This document shows, in pieces, positions 1 through 7,299 of a DNA stretch of 36,994 nucleotides; within the stretch, counting starts at the first letter, position 1, and the number at the start of each line of letters is the position of its first letter. A program made the translations under genes and the position numbers. Source of the DNA: an uncultured Acetobacteraceae bacterium (GTDB lineage Bacteria; Pseudomonadota; Alphaproteobacteria; Acetobacterales; Acetobacteraceae); contig CALFNB010000498.1 of NCBI GenBank assembly GCA_937902425.1, positions 1-36,994 of the forward strand, in the 5' to 3' direction. The notes beneath the pieces were generated by a model. That model had not been told where the DNA came from, did not search any database, and saw only the letters and a list, made by a program, of their open reading frames with translations.

Positions 1-2
1 AG

Positions 3-329
3 GTGCGGCCGGTGCTGTGCTTCTGGCTGGCGGGCCTGTTGTCGGCGTTTCTCGACAACGCGCCGTCCTACCTGGTGTTTTTCGACCTGGCGGGGATCCG
101 GCCGGAGGCGATGACCGCCGGCCAGGCGGCGGCGTTGCGGGCGATTTCGGCGGGGGCGGTGATGTTCGGCGGGCTTACCTATATCGGCAACGCATCGAAC
201 CTGGTGCTGCGAACCGTGGCATCGCATCGTGGGGTCAGGATGCCGGGGTTCGTCCCGTTCATGCTGTGGGCGGCGTTGGTCATGCTGCCGGTACTGGGCG
301 TGGTCTGCGCCGTATTCTTTCGCGATTGA
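3..329 (+). CDS. Ion (Na+/H+-type) antiporter, C-terminal part, truncated by window edge
   Basis: This is the 3' part of an integral membrane transporter; the reading frame is open to the first base, so the true start lies upstream. The fragment holds about three hydrophobic segments. It contains a conserved-looking stretch, LDNAPSYLVFFDLAG, and a later GGLTYIGNASNLVL segment. This pattern, with small or polar residues breaking helices near DNAP and GNASN, is typical of the SLC13/ArsB/NhaD ion-transporter superfamily. It would export or exchange ions at the inner membrane. The ion cannot be told from the fragment. folB starts 74 bp downstream and is probably independent of it. Confidence 0.6.
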   Translation: MRPVLCFWLAGLLSAFLDNAPSYLVFFDLAGIRPEAMTAGQAAALRAISAGAVMFGGLTYIGNASNLVLRTVASHRGVRMPGFVPFMLWAALVMLPVLGVVCAVFFRD

Positions 330-403
330 GCAACGTTGCCTCGCGGCCGCGCAGGTCTTATCCCCTGAGGTCTTGCCCCATTAAGAGGTTTGGATTGATC
401 AGC

Positions 404-802
404 ATGGGATCCGCATCGCTTCAGTCAGGCAGCCATATTCGTGTCGTGCTCCGCGATATCGAAACCGAGGCTCACGTCGGACTGCACCCGTGGGAGCGGC
501 ATCCGGAGCGTCCAACGCGGCTTATCGTCAATGTCGAGATGTTCGCGCCATTGGTTCGGCCGCTGTCCGCCGAGTCACCCGATTCGATCCTCGATTACGA
601 TCCGATTCGTGAGGCGTTGAAGGCATGGCCGGCGCGCCCGCACACGCCATTGCTGGAAACCTTGCTGCACGAGCTCGTCGAATTATGTTTCCGCGATCCG
701 CGGGTCAGCGCCTGCCGGGTGTCGATCATGAAGCCTGACATCTTCAATGAGGCGGCCGGCGCCGGCGTGGAGGTCTACCAGGTTCGCGAACCGGGCGTTT
801 GA
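404..802 (+). CDS. folB: Dihydroneopterin aldolase
   Basis: This enzyme of tetrahydrofolate synthesis converts 7,8-dihydroneopterin to 6-hydroxymethyl-dihydropterin and glycolaldehyde in the cytoplasm. The 132-residue product fits the family's usual 115-130. It has the N-terminal strand IVLRDIE-like element followed by HVGLHPWER. Further along come LDYDPIREAL, the helix with TLLHELVELCF, and the late SIMKPDIF motif with the family's conserved Lys-Pro. The ORF track opens at position 17, but the upstream part overlaps the antiporter in another frame and does not resemble FolB, so the ATG at 404 is chosen. The next gene, an SDR of FolM/PTR1 type, begins 14 bp after the stop, which suggests a pterin-related pair. 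Confidence 0.85.
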   Translation: MGSASLQSGSHIRVVLRDIETEAHVGLHPWERHPERPTRLIVNVEMFAPLVRPLSAESPDSILDYDPIREALKAWPARPHTPLLETLLHELVELCFRDPRVSACRVSIMKPDIFNEAAGAGVEVYQVREPGV

Positions 803-816
803 GGAGATCGAGGCGC

Positions 817-1578
817 GTGCGAACAGTGCTGATCACCGGTGCGGCCAGGCGCGTGGGAGCGGCCATCGCCCGCCAGTTGGCCGCGGATGGTTGGGCCGTG
901 ATCGTGCACTACAACCGGTCGAAGACGGAGGCTGAGCAACTCGCCGACGAAATTCGCCAGCTCGGGGGCGTCTGCGATATCGTCCAGGCGGACCTGGCGA
1001 ACCAGTCCGATGTGGAAAGCCTGATGCGGCGGTGTGTCGCGTTGCATGGCTCGGTCGAGTGCCTGATAAATAATGCCTCGGTATTTTATTACGACGATAT
1101 ATCATCCGTCTCGTGGGAGTCGCTGCATGATCATCTCGCCTCCAACCTGATCGCACCGGTGTTTCTCTGCCGGGATTTCGCCCGGATGTTCGATGGCCGC
1201 GGGGACCGCTGCATCATCAACATCCTCGATCAGAAAGTGGCGAACCTGAACCCGGATTTCTTGTCGTACACAATTGGCAAGATCGGCCTTTCCGGCCTGA
1301 CGGAAATGCTGGCGATGGCTTTCACGGGGCGCATTCGGGTTTGCGGGATCGCGCCTGGCCTGGCGCTGGTCAGCGGCAAGCAGACGGAGGCGTCGTTCGA
1401 AAAGGCATGGCACGCGCCGCCGCTGCGTCGAAGCACCACGCCCGACGAAATCGCCACCTGCGTGCGCTACATTCTGGCGTCGCCGTCGATGACGGGCAGC
1501 ACGATTTTCCTCGACGGCGGTGAAAGCCTCGCCGGTCGCGTGAGGGACGTGGCCTTCGATCCGTCGGTGTCGACATAG
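817..1578 (+). CDS. SDR-family pteridine reductase-like protein (FolM/PTR1 type)
   Basis: This is a short-chain dehydrogenase of 253 residues with the Rossmann motif TGAARRVG near residues 7-14, NNAS near residue 85 and the catalytic Y151-x3-K155 pair (SYTIGK). The usual catalytic Ser about 13 residues before Tyr is an Asp (ILDQK), as in PTR1 and E. coli FolM dihydromonapterin reductase. Its position directly after folB supports a reduced-pterin substrate, but this remains inference. The listed ORF begins at a TTG at 799. The GTG at 817 is preferred because GAGGAG (801-806) sits at suitable spacing and the Rossmann strand follows at once. It ends the folB operon. Confidence 0.75.
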   Translation: MRTVLITGAARRVGAAIARQLAADGWAVIVHYNRSKTEAEQLADEIRQLGGVCDIVQADLANQSDVESLMRRCVALHGSVECLINNASVFYYDDISSVSWESLHDHLASNLIAPVFLCRDFARMFDGRGDRCIINILDQKVANLNPDFLSYTIGKIGLSGLTEMLAMAFTGRIRVCGIAPGLALVSGKQTEASFEKAWHAPPLRRSTTPDEIATCVRYILASPSMTGSTIFLDGGESLAGRVRDVAFDPSVST

Positions 1579-1942
1579 CTCGGGTTGATCGCCGCTTTCG
1601 CATTCGTCACCCTGACCCGGATCGCTTCAACGATACGGTCCCATTCGCGCTCTTCGCGGTCCTTTGCGTTTTATCTTGGTCCGATACCACGTGAAGCCCG
1701 ACGGTGGGCCACTATCGCCAACACCTCCAACGGCAACGCGAAAGGAAAACGTAAAGGACCGCGAAGGGCGCGCACTCGGGGGACGACGGTCGGCCGCGGC
1801 GGCGAAGGGGTGGTGCGACGTTGGCCGTAACGGTAGGTTGGCGCGCATGCTGTCGAGCCGAGCCGTTTCGGAGCGGGGTCCGCGAGTCGGCGGCAATGGT
1901 CGGCGGAATGCGCCGCGCCAGCGCGATGTGGGGAAGAACAAG
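1579..1942. other. Non-coding stretch of 364 bp with a long inverted repeat
   Basis: No convincing gene is seen between the SDR gene and the NMT1-like binding protein. The ORF track extends the next gene back to 1664, but that leader lacks protein-like character and precedes a signal peptide, so it is treated as non-coding. The region holds a 27-bp imperfect inverted repeat described separately. No TPP riboswitch signature such as CTGAGA was found, although the downstream protein is thiamine-precursor-like. Confidence 0.6.
1646..1772. repeat. Imperfect 27-bp inverted repeat, REP/MITE-like
   Basis: The arms are at 1646-1672 and 1746-1772 and match at 25 of 27 positions, separated by 73 bp. 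Arm cores are CTCTTCGCGGTCCTTTGCG and its near complement GTAAAGGACCGCGAAGGGC. The right side also contains a degenerate short tandem pattern (CGCGAAAGGA, CGTAAAGGA, CGCGAAGGG). It may be a dispersed repetitive element or an mRNA hairpin. No T-run follows, so a simple terminator is unlikely. Confidence 0.6.
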
Positions 1943-3019
1943 ATGCGGTACCGTATCTATCTGATGATGAGTTTCCTGACCAAGGCCAGACGATCAGCCA
2001 GGCCCTCGCGGCACCGCCGATCATTCCCCCAATTGATCAGCGCCCTGATTTGGCTGGCGACGGTTCAGTGCATCACGCCAGTAACGGCCAAAGCGGACGA
2101 TCAGGTCACCTTCGGCATCGACTGGCGAGCCGAAGCCGAATATGGCGGCTACTATCAGGCGGTGGCCAAGGGCATCTACGCGAAACACGGCCTCGCGGTC
2201 ACCATCCGGGAGGGCGGGCCCCAGGTCAATCAGATGCAACTGCTCATGGCCGGCCGACTGGACTTCAATCTCGGCGGCGGACGGGCGATCGAGTTCGTGC
2301 AAAATAGTTTGCCCTACGTCGCCATCGCCGCGATCTTTCAAAAGGATCCCGCCGTCCTGATCGCGCATCCCGGCCAGGGCAACGACAGCTTCACCGCGCT
2401 CAAGGGCAAACCGGTCGAGATCGCATCCGACGCGCGGCAAAGCTGGTGGCGGTTTCTCGCCAGGAAATATGGCTACAGCGAGACGCAGGTCAGGCTCTAT
2501 ACCTTCAACATGGCGCCATTCCTGGCGGACAAAACTTTGATCCAGCAGGGCTACCTCGGCTCCGAGCCGTTCGTCATCAAGGAAATGGGCGGCATCGACC
2601 CCGTGGTACTACTGGTCGCCGATGGCGGATACAATGGTTATTCGAATATCATCACCGCGAGCCGGAAAATCGTCGACGAAAAACCTGACCTCGTCCAGCG
2701 CTTCGTGGATGCCTCCGTCGAGGGCTGGTATTCGTTTCTCTACGACGATCCAACCCCGGCGAACAAGTTGATCAAGGCGGCCAATCCGGAGATGACCGAT
2801 GCTCTGCTCGCCTATGGACGCAAGATGATGAAGGACCATGGCATCGTCGATTCAGGCGATGCGCTCAGGCTCGGCATAGGCGCCATGACGCAGGCTCGAT
2901 GGAACGAATTCTACCACAACATGGTCGCCGTGGGCGTCTATCCGGCCGGTATCGACGTGGACAAGGCCTACGTGACCCGGTTCGTGAACCATCGTGCGGG
3001 TATTGAAATAAAAAAATGA
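1943..3019 (+). CDS. NMT1/THI5-like ABC transporter substrate-binding protein
   Basis: This is a periplasmic solute-binding protein of 358 residues. An unusually long basic N-region is followed by a hydrophobic core and an AKADD cleavage-like site, after which the mature domain starts VTFGIDWRAEAEYGGYYQAVAKGIY. That opening, then the G-G-P-Q-V motif and LMAGRLDFNLGG, is diagnostic of the NMT1/THI5-like family, which binds pyrimidine thiamine precursors or other small organic molecules. The ATG at 1943 is preferred over the ORF-track start at 1664 because GGGGAAG lies just upstream. No permease or ATPase gene is nearby, so the protein is an orphan component. Its stop overlaps the next start (ATGA). 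The ligand is not predictable here. Confidence 0.8.
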   Translation: MRYRIYLMMSFLTKARRSARPSRHRRSFPQLISALIWLATVQCITPVTAKADDQVTFGIDWRAEAEYGGYYQAVAKGIYAKHGLAVTIREGGPQVNQMQLLMAGRLDFNLGGGRAIEFVQNSLPYVAIAAIFQKDPAVLIAHPGQGNDSFTALKGKPVEIASDARQSWWRFLARKYGYSETQVRLYTFNMAPFLADKTLIQQGYLGSEPFVIKEMGGIDPVVLLVADGGYNGYSNIITASRKIVDEKPDLVQRFVDASVEGWYSFLYDDPTPANKLIKAANPEMTDALLAYGRKMMKDHGIVDSGDALRLGIGAMTQARWNEFYHNMVAVGVYPAGIDVDKAYVTRFVNHRAGIEIKK

Positions 3020-3930
3020 GCGAGGCAGACCCAACCACCGGTTCGCCGCGCCCATGGAAAGGCCTCGACACGAGCCAGATGCCGGTGTTCATCGGCTACG
3101 ATCAGGTCGAGCGGATGGTCGCCGCGCTGTTGGAAACCGCGGCGGAGTGGCGGCCGGAAGCGGTGGTGGGCATCGCCAGGGGCGGCGTGGTGCCGGCGGC
3201 GATGGCGGCGGGTATCCTCGCGTTGCCGCTGTCGTTCGTCAGCCATGACGCGATCACCGGGGCCGTGAGCTGGATTGGCCCTCCGGCATCCGGGCGCCGA
3301 ATCCTCCTCGTTGACGATTGTTGTTCCAGCGGAAACACGTTGCACCGCACACGTACGGTGCTGTGCGATGAAGGACGCGACTGTCTGACATTGGTTGTCG
3401 TGCATGATCCCGACACCGTGCGGCACATGCCCGACCTGTCGTATCCCATGCGCGCGCTGTTCCGGCTGCCATGGGAACGTGGCGAGGCAACCCCGACCGG
3501 CCGCGCGGCGAAAGCATCCAGCATCCGCGACGCCCCTCGCGCGGAAGCCCCATTCGTTGGTCTGGGACTGAATACATGGCCAACGGCCAACCTCGCGACC
3601 GGCCTGGGCAAGCACCTTCCGCTCGACCGGGCCGTGCTGATCTGCGAGCTTCCCGAAGCGGAACGAACGCGAATCGCCGCCGCGCTCGCCACGACGCCCT
3701 GGCGGCATTTGCCGTTGGAATGCCGCGCGCGATCGACCGCCGGAGATAAACACGCCGTCGCGCGGTTCAAAGCGGAGACCGCGACCAGATGGGGGTGCAC
3801 GCACTTCATCGAATGCGATGCCGAGCAGGCGATCGAAATTTCCGCCCATGCGCCACACCTGATCGTGACCTGGTGGTCGGCCGAATCTGGTCTGGGCTGG
3901 ACCGTTGGTGCCGCTGCTCAATTGGACTGA
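3016..3930 (+). CDS. Phosphoribosyltransferase-domain protein with extra C-terminal domain
   Basis: The N-terminal half (about residues 25-150) is a type I phosphoribosyltransferase fold. VVGIARGGVVPAAM comes first, followed by the PRPP-binding signature ILLVDDCCSSGNTL. The remaining residues, about 165-304, form a second region with CELPEAERTRIAAAL and a late WGCTHFIECDAEQAIEI segment of HAD-like character; I do not recognise it firmly. The substrate is unknown; purine or pyrimidine salvage or a regulatory role is possible. The ATG overlaps the stop of the binding-protein gene, indicating co-translation, and a PIN-domain gene follows after an 84-bp gap. Confidence 0.7.
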   Translation: MSEADPTTGSPRPWKGLDTSQMPVFIGYDQVERMVAALLETAAEWRPEAVVGIARGGVVPAAMAAGILALPLSFVSHDAITGAVSWIGPPASGRRILLVDDCCSSGNTLHRTRTVLCDEGRDCLTLVVVHDPDTVRHMPDLSYPMRALFRLPWERGEATPTGRAAKASSIRDAPRAEAPFVGLGLNTWPTANLATGLGKHLPLDRAVLICELPEAERTRIAAALATTPWRHLPLECRARSTAGDKHAVARFKAETATRWGCTHFIECDAEQAIEISAHAPHLIVTWWSAESGLGWTVGAAAQLD

Positions 3931-4014
3931 CCAGTCCCGTCGACTTCCGCCTTGCCACCGGCGCCTTGGCGGGACTACCCAAAGCCCCCAGCTTTGGCCG
4001 AGAGGCTTCAACCC

Positions 4015-4635
4015 GTGGAACAACCGGTCCAACCCGTCAGTCACGCCATCGAACTCGCTGTCCTCGACGCGCCGGTGCTCACGCGCGGTGTGCTGACCAT
4101 GTTCTTGCTTCACCTCGCCGAGGCCGGCGCCTTCGATCCCGTCTGGTCCGAACAGATCCACATCGACTGGGTGCGCGAACTGCAGCGTCAGCGCCCCGAT
4201 ATCCCGGTGGAGCGTCTGCGCCATCGTCGTCTGGAGATGGACCGCGCCTTCCCGGTCGCCAACGTGATCGCCAGCCGCGACGCGCAGGACGAAGTGCTGG
4301 CCCACTGTACCACGGCCGCCGAGCGCAAGAGCGCCCATGTCCTCGCCACCGCGTTGTCGGCGCGCGCCGCGGTGATCGTTACCGATGCCGCCTTTTGCCT
4401 GACCGAAGTGATGTCGAAGGTCTGGCACGACACCGCTGTCCTGTCGCCCGACGCCTGGTGCCTCGAATTGCTCGATCGGCATGAGGCCGCGGTGCTGGAA
4501 GGGGGTCGTGCCCATCGCGCCAGCCTGACCAGCGGCGACAATTCGACCGACTTCTGGCTCGCGCTGTTGCGGGAGCCGCATGTCGGCCTCCGGGCGACCG
4601 CCGACCGTCTTGCCACATACCGGGCCCAACTCTGA
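4015..4635 (+). CDS. Solo PIN-domain protein, possibly catalytically degenerate
   Basis: The 206-residue product matches the PIN (VapC-like) fold. It begins LAVLDAPVLTRG with the first acidic residue at D18, then HLAEAGAFDPVWSEQIHIDWV with E46, then EMDRAFP, and later HVLATALSARAAVIVTD. In many relatives an Asp sits two residues before HVLA; here the segment reads KSAHVLA, so one metal ligand may be missing. No antitoxin gene is adjacent. The GTG at 4015 is chosen because GAGAGG lies upstream and the domain begins directly after it; the ORF track begins at a TTG at 3952. The stop TGA overlaps the presumed CTG start of mobA. It may be an RNase, an inactive RNA binder, or a housekeeping protein retained by the operon. 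Confidence 0.65.
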   Translation: MEQPVQPVSHAIELAVLDAPVLTRGVLTMFLLHLAEAGAFDPVWSEQIHIDWVRELQRQRPDIPVERLRHRRLEMDRAFPVANVIASRDAQDEVLAHCTTAAERKSAHVLATALSARAAVIVTDAAFCLTEVMSKVWHDTAVLSPDAWCLELLDRHEAAVLEGGRAHRASLTSGDNSTDFWLALLREPHVGLRATADRLATYRAQL

Positions 4636-5216
4636 TCGCCGGACTGATCCTGGCGGGCGGCGGCGCGCGCCGGCTTGGCGGTGCCGATAAGCCGTTGCTG
4701 ACAATTGGATCGTCGACCATCCTCGCGCGCATCATCGCCGCGCTGGATGTGGCGGCAATCGCGATCAGCGCCAACGGCGACCCGTCGCGGTTCGCGACCT
4801 ATGGCCGCCCGGTTCTGACCGACGGCGCATTCGCCGGGGAAGGCCCGCTCGCCGGAATTCTCGCCGGTCTCGACTGGGGTTTCGGCATCGGCGCGACGGC
4901 GCTGCTGACCGTGCCGGGTGATACGCCGTTCGTGCCGCGCGGCCTCGCCGCCGCGTTGTCGCCGCCGCCCGCCTGCGCCGCGAGTTGTGGCCGCGTTCAC
5001 CATCTCGTCGCGCTCTGGCCGATCGCCGTCCGCACCGCGCTGCGTGATCACCTGTCCGAGCCCAGATCGCGCCATGTCGTGCGTTTCACCGAGCGGATCG
5101 GCATGCGCCGGGTTGATTTTCCGCCCGCCGCGTGGGACTCGTTTCTCAACGTGAACACGCAAGCCGATCTGGAGGCGGCGCGCTCACTGGTGGGGGTAGC
5201 GGAGGGACCAACATGA
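4632..5216 (+). CDS. mobA: Molybdenum cofactor guanylyltransferase, likely CTG-initiated
   Basis: MobA transfers GMP from GTP to molybdopterin-Mo to give the guanine dinucleotide cofactor. The nucleotide-binding signature LILAGGGARRLGGADK lies at residues 5-20, GEGPLAGILAGL follows, and the metal-binding VPGDTPF comes next. The late FLNVNTQADL segment is also typical. The ORF track starts at 4695, which would delete the essential LAGG motif. Upstream no ATG, GTG or TTG lies in frame before the PIN gene's coding end, and the only plausible start is CTG at 4632, overlapping the PIN stop as CTGA. There is no clear SD, so translational coupling is inferred. The stop overlaps the nadX start (ATGA). 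Confidence 0.8.
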   Translation: MIAGLILAGGGARRLGGADKPLLTIGSSTILARIIAALDVAAIAISANGDPSRFATYGRPVLTDGAFAGEGPLAGILAGLDWGFGIGATALLTVPGDTPFVPRGLAAALSPPPACAASCGRVHHLVALWPIAVRTALRDHLSEPRSRHVVRFTERIGMRRVDFPPAAWDSFLNVNTQADLEAARSLVGVAEGPT

Positions 5217-6016
5217 CCATGACGGTCGCCTTGGCCGGGCTGGGCGCCATTGGGTTGCCGCTGGCCCGCGCTCTGGACGCGCCGATCGAGGGGCTGAGAT
5301 TGATCGCGGTCGCGACCCGCGATCTGGTCAAGGCCCGTGCTCGCCTCGCGGGCTTCCGCGATCCGCCGGCTTTGGTGGATTTCGCCGATCTCGCTGAGGC
5401 CGACATCGTCGTGGAGGCCACCCCGGCTGCATTGTTCGAACGCGTGGCACTGCCGGCGATCGAGGCGGGACGCATTTTTGTCCCGGCCTCCGTCGGCGCG
5501 CTACTGCCCCGAATGCATTTGGTGAAACTGGCGAGGCGGACAGGCGCGCGGATCGTGGTGCCGACCGGCGCGCTGCTCGGGTTGGACGCAGTGCGCGCGG
5601 TGGCCGAGGGCCGGATCGAAAGCATCACGATCGAAACCCGCAAACCTCCCGCCGGCCTGATCGGCGCGCCGTATCTTGAGAAGCACAGCATCGACATGCT
5701 GGATGTCACGATGCCGCTGCGTGTGTTCGCCGGGAACGCCCGCGATGCCGCCCTCGGCTTTCCGGCCAACGTCAATGTGGCGGCTGCGCTCGCGCTGGCC
5801 GGCATCGGTCCGGTGCGGACGAAAGTCGAGATCTGGGCTGACCCCGGTCTGACCCGCAACGTCCATATCATCCGCGTCGAGGCCGAGGCCGCGCGGTTCA
5901 CGATGCGGATCGAGAATGTGCCGAGTGATGAAAATCCGCGGACGGGCAAGATCACGCCGCTGTCTATTCTGGCGTGTTTGCGCGGCCTCGTCTCCCCACT
6001 GAAGGTGGGGAGCTGA
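5213..6016 (+). CDS. nadX: Aspartate dehydrogenase (NadX-like)
   Basis: This 267-residue oxidoreductase of the DUF108 family would oxidise L-aspartate to iminoaspartate with NAD(P)+, an alternative first step to NAD in organisms lacking or supplementing NadB. The N-terminal Rossmann motif is GLGAIG near residues 9-14. The mid-region VVEATPAAL and PTGALLGLDAVRA follow, and the C-terminal motif ENPRTGKITPLSIL is typical of the family. The ATG at 5213 overlaps the mobA stop. It is followed within a few bases by a small membrane-protein gene. A nicotinate phosphoribosyltransferase occurs elsewhere in the window, so two NAD-supply routes are present. Confidence 0.78.
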   Translation: MTMTVALAGLGAIGLPLARALDAPIEGLRLIAVATRDLVKARARLAGFRDPPALVDFADLAEADIVVEATPAALFERVALPAIEAGRIFVPASVGALLPRMHLVKLARRTGARIVVPTGALLGLDAVRAVAEGRIESITIETRKPPAGLIGAPYLEKHSIDMLDVTMPLRVFAGNARDAALGFPANVNVAAALALAGIGPVRTKVEIWADPGLTRNVHIIRVEAEAARFTMRIENVPSDENPRTGKITPLSILACLRGLVSPLKVGS

Positions 6017-6019
6017 CCG

Positions 6020-6355
6020 CTGCCGCTTTTCCTCGAAGGACCGGTCTATTTCATCACGGTGACGCTGTTCTGGTTGGTCATTCTGGCGGCCGGCCGCATG
6101 CGGCACGATTTGCTGCTGGTGTTCTGCATTCCGGCGGTGTTCGTCGCCATCGTGATGGGATTCTCGATGGGGATTTACGCCTGGGATACGTTCGGGACGC
6201 CGCAGGCGCTGGCGTGCCCGGTCATCGGCTGGTTCGGCGCACGGGAACTCGCGCGGCGGTACAATTCCCGGGATTTGCTGATCGCCATTTATTTCATCTG
6301 GGCTGTCGGTCTGATGTTCGCGCTGATCGCGGTTGGGATTCCTGATCCCGAGTGA
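6020..6355 (+). CDS. Small membrane protein of unknown function
   Basis: I do not recognise this family. About three hydrophobic segments are visible: the first around YFITVTLFWLVILAAG, then LLLVFCIPAVFVAIVMGF, and a C-terminal LIAIYFIWAVGLMFALIAVG. A W-D-T-F-G-T-P-Q loop precedes a VIGWFGARELARRY segment. If translation began at the canonical GTG at 6059, the first membrane helix would be cut to about ten residues. The CTG at 6020 preserves a full helix and is preceded by AAGGTGGGG (6002-6010), so it is used here. This is the end of the operon. The 3' end overlaps the end of the opposing Nudix-like gene. Confidence 0.55.
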   Translation: MPLFLEGPVYFITVTLFWLVILAAGRMRHDLLLVFCIPAVFVAIVMGFSMGIYAWDTFGTPQALACPVIGWFGARELARRYNSRDLLIAIYFIWAVGLMFALIAVGIPDPE

Positions 6356-7109
6356 TGGCGGGCGGTGCGAATTTCGGAGCCAGCAACCCCGCGCGCGCCA
6401 GGAACAGCGGCGCGGGCGGCACCAGCTTCGCTCCAGCCCAGATGATGAAGTCAGCAAGATCCGCAATGGGAACGATTCGCAATGGATCGTATTCGCCGTT
6501 GCCGCGGGTGCGATGCGTATCCAGGATCGCGTCCGGATCGAGCGAGGTGCGAACCGCCATCCCGAAATCGCAGACGTGACTGCCGGGATGCTCCACCAGG
6601 CACAATGGGGTCACTTCGCCGATCGCGTCAGGCAGCAGGCCCAGTTCTTCGCGAAGTTCGGTCAGCAACTGTCCGCGATAATCCATCGTCCCGTTCTCTC
6701 GCCGCGCCCCCGCGTCCACGCTCCCAGCTGGGCATAGCTGCCACATGCCCGGCTGATAAATCGCGGCGGGCGGCGGCCGGCCGATCACGACGCCGCCCGA
6801 ACAGCGCAACACCCCGCAGGCGGCGAGCGAACGCAGCTCCAGCTCCGGAAACAGCGTGTGGTCCTCGACCTGCGCGACCAGGCGGCGATACTCGGTCAAA
6901 TGCCCGGTGATGCGGTCGGGAGCAATCGTGTCGATTGAGAAGACCTGACCGTTGAACAGCCGCCCGGCGCCTCCGGCTTCGACGCGTGCCGCCGCGGTGG
7001 CCCAGATGGCGCTGATCCGGCCCTCCAACGCGGGTCGGATTGGCGGCATCTCGCGGGTGATGCGGACTTCGACATCCGCGTCGACCGAGTGAACGATGAA
7101 CTGCTCCAT
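6294..7109 (-). CDS. Nudix hydrolase-like protein
   Basis: The product of about 271 residues has a partial Nudix box: a GSVDAG start, then RGQLLTELREELGLL matching the RE-U-xEE-x-GU core, with Thr in place of the first Arg. Family members hydrolyse nucleoside diphosphates linked to another moiety. The N-terminal region (MEQFIVHSVDADVEVRIT) is of unknown type. Starts at ATG 7109 or ATG 7121 are both possible; the ORF track's 7301 start runs through a non-protein-like region. Its 3' end overlaps the opposing small membrane-protein gene by 62 bp. The cupin gene diverges from it. Confidence 0.6.
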   Translation of the reverse strand: MEQFIVHSVDADVEVRITREMPPIRPALEGRISAIWATAAARVEAGGAGRLFNGQVFSIDTIAPDRITGHLTEYRRLVAQVEDHTLFPELELRSLAACGVLRCSGGVVIGRPPPAAIYQPGMWQLCPAGSVDAGARRENGTMDYRGQLLTELREELGLLPDAIGEVTPLCLVEHPGSHVCDFGMAVRTSLDPDAILDTHRTRGNGEYDPLRIVPIADLADFIIWAGAKLVPPAPLFLARAGLLAPKFAPPAITRDQESQPRSARTSDRQPR

Positions 7110-7299
7110 GCCGGTAATCATAGCCCGTCGACCTGCGCGGCATGCGCACCAATTCGTGCCAGGGATCGCCTGGTAAATGATGGATTCCTTCTGCCAGTGC
7201 TGGTGATTGGGGAAAAATCCCCTCAATTCGCGGGCAAGGCTTTCCCCGGCCGGAAGAACGCGCGACAACGCGCCCCTGACGTTTCGCGGAGCCGATGTC

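Noticed and set aside
1579-1942. A TPP riboswitch before the NMT1/THI5-like gene.
   Set aside because: No CTGAGA core or other conserved TPP elements were found; the region instead holds an inverted repeat.
2968-4704. Long minus-strand ORF of 578 residues opposite the PRTase and PIN genes.
   Set aside because: It has the composition of a shadow frame in GC-rich DNA (Arg/Gly/His-rich, no motifs) and lies opposite genes with clear domains.
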